A DNA stretch of 43,219 nt from Trebonia sp036501515 (lineage in GTDB: Bacteria; Actinomycetota; Actinomycetes; Streptosporangiales; Streptosporangiaceae): contig DASYAD010000304.1 in the NCBI GenBank assembly GCA_036501515.1, positions 1 to 43,219 on the forward strand, in the 5' to 3' direction. The notes beneath the pieces are model-generated. The model ran no database searches and had not been told where the DNA came from. It saw only the letters and a program-made list of their open reading frames with translations. This document shows positions 16,501 to 23,921 of the stretch, piece after piece. Position 1 is the first letter of the stretch. Each line of letters opens with the position of its first letter. A program made the position numbers and the translations under genes.

Positions 16501-17250
16501 CTAAGCGGTCACCGGCATCACGATCACCGGTGTGGTCGTCGGCTGCGCCGTCCCGCCGGCCGGCTCCACGGTGATCCCGAGCTGGTCGCCTGGCAGCACC
16601 CCGCCGGCGAGCACCGGCGACGCCGAGCCGGAGATGCTGACCGTGAGCAAGCCGACCGAGCGGGCCTTGCCCGACGAGGTCATCACCCAGAGCTGGTACA
16701 CCCGGGCGCCGGACAGTGCCGGCAGGTTCGCCGACGTGACCACCGCCTCGCGCTGCCGCACGGACAAGACGGCCGTGACCGTCCCGCCCTTCGTCGCGGG
16801 CAGCGACTCGATGCGCGCGTCAGGCGCGGCGAGCACGGCGGCGATCGCGCGGCTGTTCGCCTGTTCCTGGTTCAGCCGATGGCTGGTCGAGACCTGCGTG
16901 ACGAGCAGGAACGCGACCGCGGCGGCGAGTGCCATGATGCCGGCGGTGAGGCCGGCCCGCGACAGCGGCAGGCGCCGCAGCCCGCTCCGGCTGAGCCGGT
17001 TGCGGCCGGGCGGCGGCAGCTGCCTGGTGCGCGGCACCGCCGCGAGCACCCGGGCGCGCATCTCGGGCGGCGGAGTGACCGCGGTCGCCATCCCCAGCCG
17101 GGCGGCGGTCTCCCGCAGCCCCCTGACCTCCTCGGCGCAGGAACGGCAGCGGGTCAGGTGCTTCTCGAAGTCGGCTTGCTCGTCAGCGGGCAGCGCGTCG
17201 AGGGCATAGCTGCCGGTAAGCAGGTGCAGCTCGTGACTCTGGACCATCAC
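16501..17250 (-). CDS. rskA: Anti-sigma-K factor, RskA family
   Basis: Membrane-bound inhibitor of the adjacent sigma factor. The 249 residues contain the cytoplasmic zinc motif H31-x3-C35-x2-C38 (HLTRCRSC), one transmembrane helix (about 99-119, ending FLLVTQV) and an extracytoplasmic RskA domain with SGARVYQLWVMTSSGKARSVG and a Val-rich C-terminus. Regulated proteolysis of such proteins frees the sigma factor. The start GTG at 17248-17250 overlaps the stop of sigK, which indicates translational coupling and one-to-one production. Length and layout match the family. Confidence 0.93.
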   Translation of the reverse strand: MMVQSHELHLLTGSYALDALPADEQADFEKHLTRCRSCAEEVRGLRETAARLGMATAVTPPPEMRARVLAAVPRTRQLPPPGRNRLSRSGLRRLPLSRAGLTAGIMALAAAVAFLLVTQVSTSHRLNQEQANSRAIAAVLAAPDARIESLPATKGGTVTAVLSVRQREAVVTSANLPALSGARVYQLWVMTSSGKARSVGLLTVSISGSASPVLAGGVLPGDQLGITVEPAGGTAQPTTTPVIVMPVTA

Positions 17251-17843
17251 CAGGTCACCTCCATGCAGTCGCGCAGCCGGATAAGGCCGTCCCTGATACG
17301 GGTCTTGATCGTCCCCAACGGGACCCCGAGCAGCTCCGCTACCTGCGGATACGAATACCCGCCGTAATACGCGAGCTTAACCGACTCCGATTGCAGCGAG
17401 GTCAGGTTGCCCAGGCAGCGCCTGACCCGCTGCCGGTCAAGCTCGGTCTCCACCATCTCGGCCACGTCGTCCACGGCCTCCGGGCCTGGAATCATCTTCT
17501 GCTCCCGGGCGGTGGCCGCGTTCTCTGACCGGACCCGGTCGATGGCGCGCCGGTGGGCGATCGTCATGATCCAGGAGTTGGCGCTGCCCCGGGCGGAATC
17601 GAACCGCGAGGCGGTGCGCCATACCTCGAGCAGCACCTCCTGGGCCACTTCCTCAGACTGGGCGGGGTCGCGCAGCACCTTGCGCACCAGCCCGTACACC
17701 GGCCCGGCGAACCGGTCGTACACGGCCTCGAAAGCCTTTTGCTCGCCGCGCGCCACCTGGGCCAGCAAATCGGCCGGGTCCTGGCCACCCCCCTCCATGC
17801 GGCCAGGACCCGGCTGCTCCGGGCTACTCGAGGGAGTATTCAT
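17247..17843 (-). CDS. sigK: ECF RNA polymerase sigma factor, SigK type
   Basis: The 198-residue ECF sigma factor has region 2 at about 37-105 (FEAVYDRFAGPVYGLVRKVL, then EEVAQEVLLEVWRTASRFD and NSWIMTIAHRRAIDRVR) and region 4 at about 147-193 (LQSESVKLAYYGGYSYPQVA, LGVPLGTIKTRIRDGLIRLR). The combination with a downstream RskA anti-sigma identifies the SigK group. The upstream sequence has CCAATCC and CGAAT elements like those of mycobacterial SigK promoters, so it is probably autoregulated. The CGAAT lies 7 bases from the ATG, again implying a leaderless transcript. Confidence 0.92.
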   Translation of the reverse strand: MNTPSSSPEQPGPGRMEGGGQDPADLLAQVARGEQKAFEAVYDRFAGPVYGLVRKVLRDPAQSEEVAQEVLLEVWRTASRFDSARGSANSWIMTIAHRRAIDRVRSENAATAREQKMIPGPEAVDDVAEMVETELDRQRVRRCLGNLTSLQSESVKLAYYGGYSYPQVAELLGVPLGTIKTRIRDGLIRLRDCMEVTW

Positions 17844-17850
17844 GGACCCT

Positions 17851-17878
17851 ATTCGTAGGGGTACGGCGGCCGGATTGG
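17851..17878 (-). promoter_or_regulatory. SigK-like autoregulatory promoter
   Basis: On the minus strand CCAATCC (17872-17878) is followed by 16 bases and CGAAT (17851-17855), then 7 bases to the ATG. From memory, the mycobacterial SigK consensus is CCATCC and CCGAAT with similar spacing. The match supports self-transcription. Confidence 0.6.
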
Positions 17879-17894
17879 TCCGGACACGCCGAAA

Positions 17895-17920
17895 GCCGGC
17901 CAGTTAAAAGACTGGCCGGC
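17895..17920 (-). terminator. Terminator hairpin after metF
   Basis: GCCGGCCAGT (17895-17904), loop TAAAAG, ACTGGCCGGC (17911-17920): a perfect 10-bp stem 17 bases past the metF stop. It insulates metF from the sigK promoter. No strong T-tract follows. Confidence 0.75.
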
Positions 17921-17937
17921 CGCCCGATCCGGGCTAG

Positions 17938-18771
17938 TCAGAGTTCGCGCTGGTAGTTCGCGATCCACTCAGCGGTCGTCTTGAAGCCGCCGAAGGTGTA
18001 GAAGTGCAGCTTCACGACCCCGTGCCTGCCCGGGTCGTAACCCGCCGCCAGGTCGCGCAGGAACTGGTCGGGCCCCGCCTTGTGCAGCAGGTTGGTGACC
18101 GACAGGCCGTACTTCTTGGCGATCGTGGCCGAGGTGGAGATGCCGAGCCTGGAGGCGAAGCCGAGCAGCAGCCTGACGCTGGCCGGGCCGGGTACGCCGA
18201 CCCTGACCGGCAGTTCGACCCCGTGCTCGCGCACCTCCGCCAGCCAGGAAAGCACCCGGTCGGCGTCGAACTCGACCTGGGTGATGACCGAGCCGGAGAG
18301 CTGCAGCCTGGACAGCGCGGCGGCCTTCTTCTCCAGGTGCGACCACAGCACGTCGGCGGCGATGCCCGGGTGACCGTCGGGGTACCCGCCGACCGAGACG
18401 TCCCTGGCGCCGTACTCCTGCAGCACGCCTGACTCGATTAGGCTCAGCGAGTCCTCGTAGGGACCCAGCGGCTCGGCCGGGTCGCCGCCGACAGCGAAAA
18501 CGCTCTCGGCCGCCCCGATGACCCGCAGCGCCGCCAGGAACTCCTCAAGGTGCTCCTGTGAGGTGATCCGGCGGGCGGAGATGTGCGGGACGGGGGTGAA
18601 CCCGAGGCGCCTGACCGCCGCGGCGGCGTCCACCCGCATCTGCAGGTCCTCGTTCTCGAGGAACGTCACGTTGATCCGGGTCCCGGCCGGAATCACGCCG
18701 GCGGCGTTCTCCACCTTGGCGACGTCCTTGCCGGTCATCTCCATCGAGAAGTCGTCTAGCAGAGTGCTCAC
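17938..18771 (-). CDS. metF: Methylenetetrahydrofolate reductase family protein
   Basis: A 277-residue FAD-type TIM-barrel enzyme that interconverts 5-methyl- and 5,10-methylene-tetrahydrofolate. Family text includes INVTFLENED, FTPVPHISARRI, FAVGGDPAEPLGPYEDS, VGGYPDGHPG and ITQVEFDADRV. Directly upstream on the same strand is a tetrahydrofolate-dependent O-demethylase gene. That pairing, as with ligM and metF of Sphingobium, implies this MetF oxidises the methyl-THF produced by demethylation rather than serving methionine synthesis. The start is GTG at 18769-18771. A 118-base gap to the demethylase may hold a second promoter. The role in demethylation is inferred from context. Confidence 0.9.
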   Translation of the reverse strand: MSTLLDDFSMEMTGKDVAKVENAAGVIPAGTRINVTFLENEDLQMRVDAAAAVRRLGFTPVPHISARRITSQEHLEEFLAALRVIGAAESVFAVGGDPAEPLGPYEDSLSLIESGVLQEYGARDVSVGGYPDGHPGIAADVLWSHLEKKAAALSRLQLSGSVITQVEFDADRVLSWLAEVREHGVELPVRVGVPGPASVRLLLGFASRLGISTSATIAKKYGLSVTNLLHKAGPDQFLRDLAAGYDPGRHGVVKLHFYTFGGFKTTAEWIANYQREL

Positions 18772-18889
18772 GTGATGCCCATTCCCGAAAATTCGCCTGC
18801 TCTTGTGACTTCATGGTATGGGTTCACGTGCGGAAACTTAATCCCGTCGATGACCCATTGGGGTTCGCCACAAGGGCTACCCCGCCCGG

Positions 18890-20230
18890 TTAGTGGCGCC
18901 GGTATCGCGTCGCTGCGTAGGCGTCGTACGGCGCGGGAGCGACCGTGGCCCGGATCCGCGGGAAGCCGAGGACGGCGTCGGGCGCGGTGCCGTCGCCCGG
19001 GTGCTCTCCCCACGTCACGGTGACCTCGGTGCCCGGCGCCGCGTGCTCCTTGTTGATGAGCGAGAGCGCCAGCACCGTGCCCGCGGTGTCCAGGGTGGCC
19101 GTCTGGTGGGTGAGGCCCACGAGCGTGCCCGGGTCGCTGGCGAGCTCGATCCGGTGCCTGGCGTAGGTGAGGTAGAAGCCGTGGCCGGCGCCGAGGGCGG
19201 CGTCGACCTCGTCTGGGTCGAGTACCAGGGTGACCTTGGTCCGCGGCGCGGTCTCCCTGGCCGCCAGCAGCGCGTCGCGGCCGATGAAGTCATGGTTGAA
19301 CGAGACCGACCGGCCGTAGCCGAGTTCCCAGGGCGAGATGTAGTAGTCCTCGATGTCGGGCGAGTAGAAGCTGCCGTTGATCGGCCGCTGTCCCTCGATG
19401 CCGAACAGCGGCAGCCAGCGCCGGTAGTCCTCGAGCGCGGGGTCGGTGTAAATGGCGGGGATCGGCGAGGGGATCCAGCCGCTCTCCACGCTGGCGCTCG
19501 CGTACGCGTAAGCGCCGACGTGCACCAGGCCGAACTTCTGGCCGGCGGTGAGCAGCGTGTCCTTGACGAACGCGCCGTGCTCCCACGGGCCGATGAACTC
19601 GAACCCGTCCTGGCCGGCCATGTTGTGCCTGAGCGCGGAGAACGCCCGGCCGTCGAGGGTCACCGGCACCGAGTGGAAGAACTTCGACGGCGGCAGCGGG
19701 CCGCCGAACACGGTCTCCACCAGCTCGCGCGCCTGCGGTCCCTGGACCTGGTAGCGGAACAGCCGCGGGTCGGCGCCGCCGCGGAACGCGCTTGACGGGT
19801 CGGTGCTCAAGGCGATGTCGTAGCCGCCCTTCTCACCGTGGTACCTGACCCAGTTCTGCGCGGCGGGGATGCCGGTCAGGATGAACGCCTGGTCGCCGGT
19901 GCGGGCAAGGATGCCGTCGGTGACGATGTTGCCGCCGGCCGTCACCGGGACGAACTGCTTGGCCTGGCCGACGGCGAAGTTCTCGTAGTTGTTGGCGGAG
20001 ACGTCACGCAGCAGCCGGAGGGCATCGGGGCCGTCGATGAACGTGTCGAACATGTGGTGCGAGACGTCCGACAGCGACACGGCCTCGTGCCAGGCGTGCT
20101 GCTCTGCCCGCCAGCCCGCGTACTCGGGGCCGATGTTCTCCGGGAGCCACGGCTTCGGGTCCTGCCGCCACAGCAGCTTCATCGGCGAGCCGGCCTTGTC
20201 GATCGCTTCTTGCAGGGTCGGTGCTCCCAT
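18890..20230 (-). CDS. Tetrahydrofolate-dependent aromatic O-demethylase (LigM/DesA-like)
   Basis: The 446-residue protein of the GcvT fold moves a methyl group from a methoxy-aromatic acid to tetrahydrofolate. Similarity to vanillate and syringate O-demethylases is visible throughout: WRAEQHAWHEAVSLSDVSHH, AKQFVPVTAGGNIVTDGI, YQVQGPQARELVE, LRHNMAGQDGFEFIGPWE, ESGWIPSPIPAIYT, IEDYYISPWELGYG and HDFIGRDALLA. The length fits LigM/DesA and exceeds glycine-cleavage GcvT. AAGGAGA upstream of ATG 20228-20230 sets the start and excludes an N-terminal extension. metF follows. A large palindrome shared with the divergent LacI gene suggests substrate-inducible control. The exact substrate (vanillate, syringate, 3-O-methylgallate or another) is not determinable. 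Confidence 0.88.
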   Translation of the reverse strand: MGAPTLQEAIDKAGSPMKLLWRQDPKPWLPENIGPEYAGWRAEQHAWHEAVSLSDVSHHMFDTFIDGPDALRLLRDVSANNYENFAVGQAKQFVPVTAGGNIVTDGILARTGDQAFILTGIPAAQNWVRYHGEKGGYDIALSTDPSSAFRGGADPRLFRYQVQGPQARELVETVFGGPLPPSKFFHSVPVTLDGRAFSALRHNMAGQDGFEFIGPWEHGAFVKDTLLTAGQKFGLVHVGAYAYASASVESGWIPSPIPAIYTDPALEDYRRWLPLFGIEGQRPINGSFYSPDIEDYYISPWELGYGRSVSFNHDFIGRDALLAARETAPRTKVTLVLDPDEVDAALGAGHGFYLTYARHRIELASDPGTLVGLTHQTATLDTAGTVLALSLINKEHAAPGTEVTVTWGEHPGDGTAPDAVLGFPRIRATVAPAPYDAYAATRYRRH

Positions 20231-20325
20231 GGACCGTCTCCTTGTGTCGCTGTCGTCGTACCGCGGTGGTCGTCCCGCTGGTGTCATATCCCGGCGCCTA
20301 GCCGCTTACGCTGGACTCGCGGCTG

Positions 20326-20356
20326 GGCTAAATCGATCTACTAGATCGATTTAGCC
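20326..20356. promoter_or_regulatory. LacI-type operator, 15-bp perfect arms
   Basis: GGCTAAATCGATCTA (20326-20340), a central C, and the exact inverted copy (20342-20356). It lies between the O-demethylase gene (minus) and the LacI-type gene (plus) and overlaps the -35 region of a -10 TAGGCT at 20359-20364. Such perfect symmetry in a high-GC genome is very unlikely by chance. The adjacent regulator is the likely binder. Confidence 0.85.
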
Positions 20357-20431
20357 GGTAGGCTAATCCCTCGGGCGGCATTAGGCAATACGTTGAGCCA
20401 GACGAGCACGACGGGACTGGACGGTGGGGGA

Positions 20432-21445
20432 ATGACAGGCACGACTCCGCGGGTGACGCTGAACGACGTCGCCGCCGCGAGCGGGGTGTCCCGCGCGACC
20501 GTCTCGTTCGTGCTGCGCGACTCCCCCGGCCAGTCGATTTCGGCCGCCACCAGGGAACGCGTCCGCGAGGCGGCGCGCAGCCTGGGCTACGTGCCGAACG
20601 GGATCGCGCGCGCCCTGCGCGAGGGAACCTCCCGGATCGTGGTGCTCACGATCGACGCCGTCCTCGAGGGCAACTACGCGCGCAGCTACATCCGCGGGCT
20701 CGACCTCGAACTCGCGGCGCACGAGCACGTGCTGCTCGTGCGGTACTCCCACGACGACGCCGACCGGCCAGACAAGCAGCTCATCGACGCCGTGTCACCG
20801 CGCGCGGTGCTCAGGTTCGGCGAGCCGTACCTGACCGGGCGGGAGCTCGACGACAGCGGCGGCGGCTGGCGCGACGGACTGGCCGCGCACGTCACCGCGC
20901 AGGTCGGCTACCTCGCCGCCCGCGGCCACCAGCGTATGGCGCTGGCCCTGCCCGCCCGGCCGACCCCGCTGCGCGCGGTCAGGCAGCGGTTCGCCGACCA
21001 GGCGGCGGCCGCGCTCGGCCTGCCGCCGCTGGTCCCGTTCACCGCGCAGGCCGCGCCGCCGCCAGCGCACCCGGCCGAGCCAGGGTCCCGGCCTGGGCCA
21101 GCCTTCCCCGCAGTCCCAGAACCGGGATACGGAACGGGAGCGGCTGACACCCTCAGCGCCCTGCTCGCCGTGGAGCCCCGGGTGACGGCGGTCGCCGCCT
21201 TCGACGACGACGTCGCGCTGCACGTGCTCGCGGCCATGCGCCGGGCGGGGCTGGCCGCGCCAGGCGACCTCGCCGTGATCGGCTTCGACGACAACGGCTA
21301 CGGCGACTTCACCAGCCCGTCGCTCACGACCCTGCACATCGACGCCGAGGCGCACGGCCGCCAGGCGGCCCGCGCGATCCTCGGCCTCGACGCCGCCGGC
21401 CTGTCCCCCGCCCCCGGCCGCGTCATCGTAAGAGAATCAGCCTGA
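20432..21445 (+). CDS. LacI-family transcriptional regulator
   Basis: The 337-residue protein has the N-terminal HTH and hinge (VTLNDVAAASGVSRATVSFV, then RVREAARSLGYVPNGIARAL) and a periplasmic-binding-like effector domain ending with VIGFDDNGYGDFTSPSLTTLHIDA. The effector domain is somewhat short and has an insertion rich in Pro and Ala (about 212-240). ATG at 20432 after GGTGGGGG is preferred over a TTG at 20393. It is divergent from the O-demethylase/metF pair, with the 31-base palindrome between them, so it most likely represses that pair and itself until an aromatic or its metabolite binds. Confidence 0.9.
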   Translation: MTGTTPRVTLNDVAAASGVSRATVSFVLRDSPGQSISAATRERVREAARSLGYVPNGIARALREGTSRIVVLTIDAVLEGNYARSYIRGLDLELAAHEHVLLVRYSHDDADRPDKQLIDAVSPRAVLRFGEPYLTGRELDDSGGGWRDGLAAHVTAQVGYLAARGHQRMALALPARPTPLRAVRQRFADQAAAALGLPPLVPFTAQAAPPPAHPAEPGSRPGPAFPAVPEPGYGTGAADTLSALLAVEPRVTAVAAFDDDVALHVLAAMRRAGLAAPGDLAVIGFDDNGYGDFTSPSLTTLHIDAEAHGRQAARAILGLDAAGLSPAPGRVIVRESA

Positions 21446-21454
21446 GCAGAACCC

Positions 21455-22276
21455 CTAATCTTCGCCGTAGTCGTGGTCGGGGTGGTTCTGCTCGCCGGTC
21501 CGCCAGTAGCCGCGGGTGACCAGCCGGTCAAGGCCGATGCCGCGGTCGCGGGTGAAATAGCGGCGGATGTCCCGCATCGCGGCGGACTCGCAGGCCACCC
21601 AGATCCGGGCGCCGTCAGGGATCACCGCGTCGCGGGCGGCGGCGGCGAGCTCCTGGCTGTAGACGCCGGGCTGGCGGTGGTGCCAGGTGACCGTGGTCTT
21701 GGCCGGCCCGTTGAGCTCGATCTCGTCACCGGGGCCGTCGACCTCGACGTGGACCTCGACCTCGGTCGTCTCCGGCAGCGCGTCGAGAAGGGTGCCGACC
21801 GCCGGGAGGGCGGACTCGTCGGCGGCCAGCCACCAGTGGTCAGCCGCGGGCTCGAGCGAGAACCGGCCGCCGGGGCCCGCGACCCCGAGCTTGTCACCCG
21901 GCCTGGCCCGCTTCGCCCACTCCGAGGCGGGGCCCTCGCCGTGCAGCAGGAACTGGATCTCCAGGGACTTGCTTGCGGGGTCGTAACGCCGCGGGGTATA
22001 GGTGCGCACGGTCGGCCGGGGGCCGTCGCCTTCGACGACGGTGCCGTCCGGGCCGGTCTGCGGCAGGCTCGGGGCGTCCTGGCCCTCGGCCGGCAGGAAC
22101 ACCTTGATGTGCGACGTCGGCGCGGCGTCGGTGAACCCGTCGAGTTCGTCGCCGGTCACGAACACGGATACCAGCCGGGGGGAGACGCTGGAGACCGACA
22201 CGACCTCGACGGGCTTCGGCGGCTTGCGCCGGCGTCGCGGGCCGCCCGGCCCGCCCGGTGCTGCTGGAGTGGTCAC
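21455..22276 (-). CDS. Siderophore-interacting protein, NAD(P)H-flavin type
   Basis: The 273-residue member of the SIP/ViuB family releases iron from ferric siderophores by reduction in the cytoplasm. It has the FAD-binding PTVRTYTPRRYD, the loop GPGGRFSLE, the conserved WWLAADESALPAVGTLLDAL and the typical end RGYWRTGEQNHPDHDYGED. A basic, Pro-rich N-terminus (RRRRKPPKP) precedes the flavin domain. Start ATG at 22274-22276. No siderophore synthesis or uptake genes lie nearby, and no clear IdeR box is visible upstream, so its control is unclear. Confidence 0.92.
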   Translation of the reverse strand: MTTPAAPGGPGGPRRRRKPPKPVEVVSVSSVSPRLVSVFVTGDELDGFTDAAPTSHIKVFLPAEGQDAPSLPQTGPDGTVVEGDGPRPTVRTYTPRRYDPASKSLEIQFLLHGEGPASEWAKRARPGDKLGVAGPGGRFSLEPAADHWWLAADESALPAVGTLLDALPETTEVEVHVEVDGPGDEIELNGPAKTTVTWHHRQPGVYSQELAAAARDAVIPDGARIWVACESAAMRDIRRYFTRDRGIGLDRLVTRGYWRTGEQNHPDHDYGED

Positions 22277-22303
22277 GGAAACGTCCTCTCGTTATGAATG
22301 CCT

Positions 22304-22318
22304 GGTCAGGTTATGACC
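22304..22318. promoter_or_regulatory. Small palindrome upstream of the SIP gene
   Basis: GGTCA-GGTTA-TGACC occupies the 73-base gap between the LLM and SIP genes. It could be an operator for the SIP gene; the arms do not match the IdeR consensus. The basis is symmetry and position. Confidence 0.35.
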
Positions 22319-22349
22319 GTCTGCTCGCGGTGCACCGAACAGTGCCCGG

Positions 22350-23228
22350 CTAGAACTTCTCGACGGCGGGGATGACCCGCTCGGCCAGCAGGTCGAGCTG
22401 TCCCGGCTTGCTCACCCGGAGCAGGGAACCGTGCACCTGGCTGTAGCCGAGCTCGGCGATCCGGTGCAGGTTCTCGATTGCCTGGTTGACGTTCTCGCCG
22501 TTTTCGCCCAGGTCGTAGCGGGTCTGGGCGGTCTTCTCGATCTCGTCGTAGTCGCGGCCCTCGTTGACGCAGTGCTCCCGGAGCACGTCGAGCTTGTGCG
22601 CGGTTTCCTCAAGGTTGTAGGCCGCGATGTTGCACGCGTCGGCATACTTCGCGACCAGCTTCAGCGTCTTCTTCTCCCCGCTGCCGCCGATCAGGATCGG
22701 CGGGTGCGGCCGGGACAGCACCTGCGGGACGTTGAGTGTGCGGGCCAGGTGGTAGTGCTGGCCGTCGAACGGCGCGTCGCTGTCGCTCCACATCTGCTTC
22801 ATGATGAGGAGCGCTTCCTCGAGCCGCTCGAACCGCTCGGCCAGCGGCGGGAAGAACAGCCCGAGGCCGGCCGACTCGTCGGCGTTCCAGGCCGCGCCGA
22901 TGCCCAGGATCGCCCGCCCGCCTGACAGCACGTCCAGCGTGCTCACGGCCTTGGCCAGCAGCCCGGGATCGCGGTAGACGACGGCGGTGACCATGGCGAG
23001 CAGCTTGACCCGCTCGGTCTTGGCCGCCAGCCAGCCGAGCGCCGTGTAGCACTCGAGCATCTCGTGCTCGGGCGGTCCGAGCGTGCGGATCTGCCAGAGG
23101 TGGTCCATGACACTGATCCGGTCGACGCCGGCTTCCTCGGCGCGCTGGGCGATCTCGGCGAGCTTGAACCGCAGCTCGGGCGCGCCGCCATCCCAGGTGA
23201 AGTCCGAAATATGCAGACCCAGTTTCAT
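22350..23228 (-). CDS. LLM-class F420-dependent oxidoreductase
   Basis: The 292-residue luciferase-like TIM barrel has LGLHISDFTW at the first strand, RAEEAGVDRISVMDH, LAMVTAVVYRDPGLLAKAVSTLDVLSGGR (read as separate segments), GIGAAWN and HPPILIGGSGEKKTLKLVA. Length and motifs match the actinobacterial subfamily annotated as F420-dependent. The reaction is a hydride transfer or flavin-type oxidation on an unknown substrate. It is divergent from the GlcG-like gene and convergent in spacing with the SIP gene on the same strand. It might act in the surrounding aromatic catabolism, but nothing specific shows this. Confidence 0.85.
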   Translation of the reverse strand: MKLGLHISDFTWDGGAPELRFKLAEIAQRAEEAGVDRISVMDHLWQIRTLGPPEHEMLECYTALGWLAAKTERVKLLAMVTAVVYRDPGLLAKAVSTLDVLSGGRAILGIGAAWNADESAGLGLFFPPLAERFERLEEALLIMKQMWSDSDAPFDGQHYHLARTLNVPQVLSRPHPPILIGGSGEKKTLKLVAKYADACNIAAYNLEETAHKLDVLREHCVNEGRDYDEIEKTAQTRYDLGENGENVNQAIENLHRIAELGYSQVHGSLLRVSKPGQLDLLAERVIPAVEKF

Positions 23229-23341
23229 GGTTCAACCCTAATCCCGGCGGCGGCTCAGGAACGGACGCGGGGCTGCGGGCGGCGCCGGGAACAGGGCGGC
23301 GGCGCGAATGATTAGAGTTCGCCCGCTGCGCGGTACGGCCG

Positions 23342-23371
23342 TTGATCTGCTGATCCGGGCCACCGTAGGCT
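23342..23371 (+). promoter_or_regulatory. Promoter of the glcG-like/metE-like pair
   Basis: TTGATC (23342-23347), an 18-base spacer, then TAGGCT (23366-23371). Both elements resemble actinobacterial sigma-70 promoters and the position is 50 bases before the GlcG-like start. Confidence 0.45.
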
Positions 23372-23421
23372 GGCGGCGCCGACCGTATGACTGAACGTCT
23401 TGACTAGCTGGGAGAAACCCG

Positions 23422-23871
23422 ATGACACTGCCGTTCGCGGATGCCAGGAAGCTTGCCGACGACGCGCGCGCCCGTGGCCTGGAACTCGGCAAGGCACTGT
23501 CCATCGCGGTGGTCGACTACGGCGGCTTCGTGGTGCTGGTCGAGCGGATGGACGGCGCGCGTCCGATGACCCCGTCGATCGCGCTGTCCAAGGCCTACTC
23601 GGCGGCGGTCATGCAGCGGCCCACCTACATGCTCGAGGGCTGGCGCAACTCCGACCCGGTCTTCTTCACCCAGGTCGGCCGGATGGGCCAGCACCCGATT
23701 GTCGCCACCAAGGGCGGCTTCACGCTGAAGCGCGACGGGGAGATCGTCGGCGGCTTCGGCATCTCCGGCGGCAGTCCCGACGAGGACCAGAAGGTCTGCG
23801 AGGAAGTCCTGCGGGCGGCCGGGTTCGACCTCGACTTCCCCGAGTGGGCCGGGTCGCGCAAGCCGCACTGA
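23422..23871 (+). CDS. GlcG/HbpS-family protein
   Basis: The 149-residue cytoplasmic form of the GlcG/HbpS (DUF336) family, with LGKALSIAVVDYGGFVVLVERMDGARPMTPSIAL (as two adjoining motifs) and IVGGFGISGGSPDEDQKVC. Members bind haem or degradation products, or serve as accessory proteins in catabolic operons. The C-terminal half carries the usual Gly-rich turn and an acidic Asp-Glu-Asp segment. ATG at 23422 follows GGGAGAAA. The gene is followed after 50 bases by the MetE-like gene and likely shares its mRNA. The specific role is unknown. Confidence 0.85.
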   Translation: MTLPFADARKLADDARARGLELGKALSIAVVDYGGFVVLVERMDGARPMTPSIALSKAYSAAVMQRPTYMLEGWRNSDPVFFTQVGRMGQHPIVATKGGFTLKRDGEIVGGFGISGGSPDEDQKVCEEVLRAAGFDLDFPEWAGSRKPH

Positions 23872-23921
23872 CGTTCCTGCCCAGCACACACACGGTCTGA
23901 CTAGCACATACGGAGGCTCCG

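Noticed and set aside
18772..18889. SAM- or folate-type riboswitch before metF
   Set aside because: The 118-base gap has no conserved riboswitch motif; only two CACGTG words stand out.
22304..22318. IdeR iron box before the SIP gene
   Set aside because: The GGTCA/TGACC palindrome does not follow the TTAGGTTAGSCTAACCTAA pattern; iron control is not supported by the sequence.
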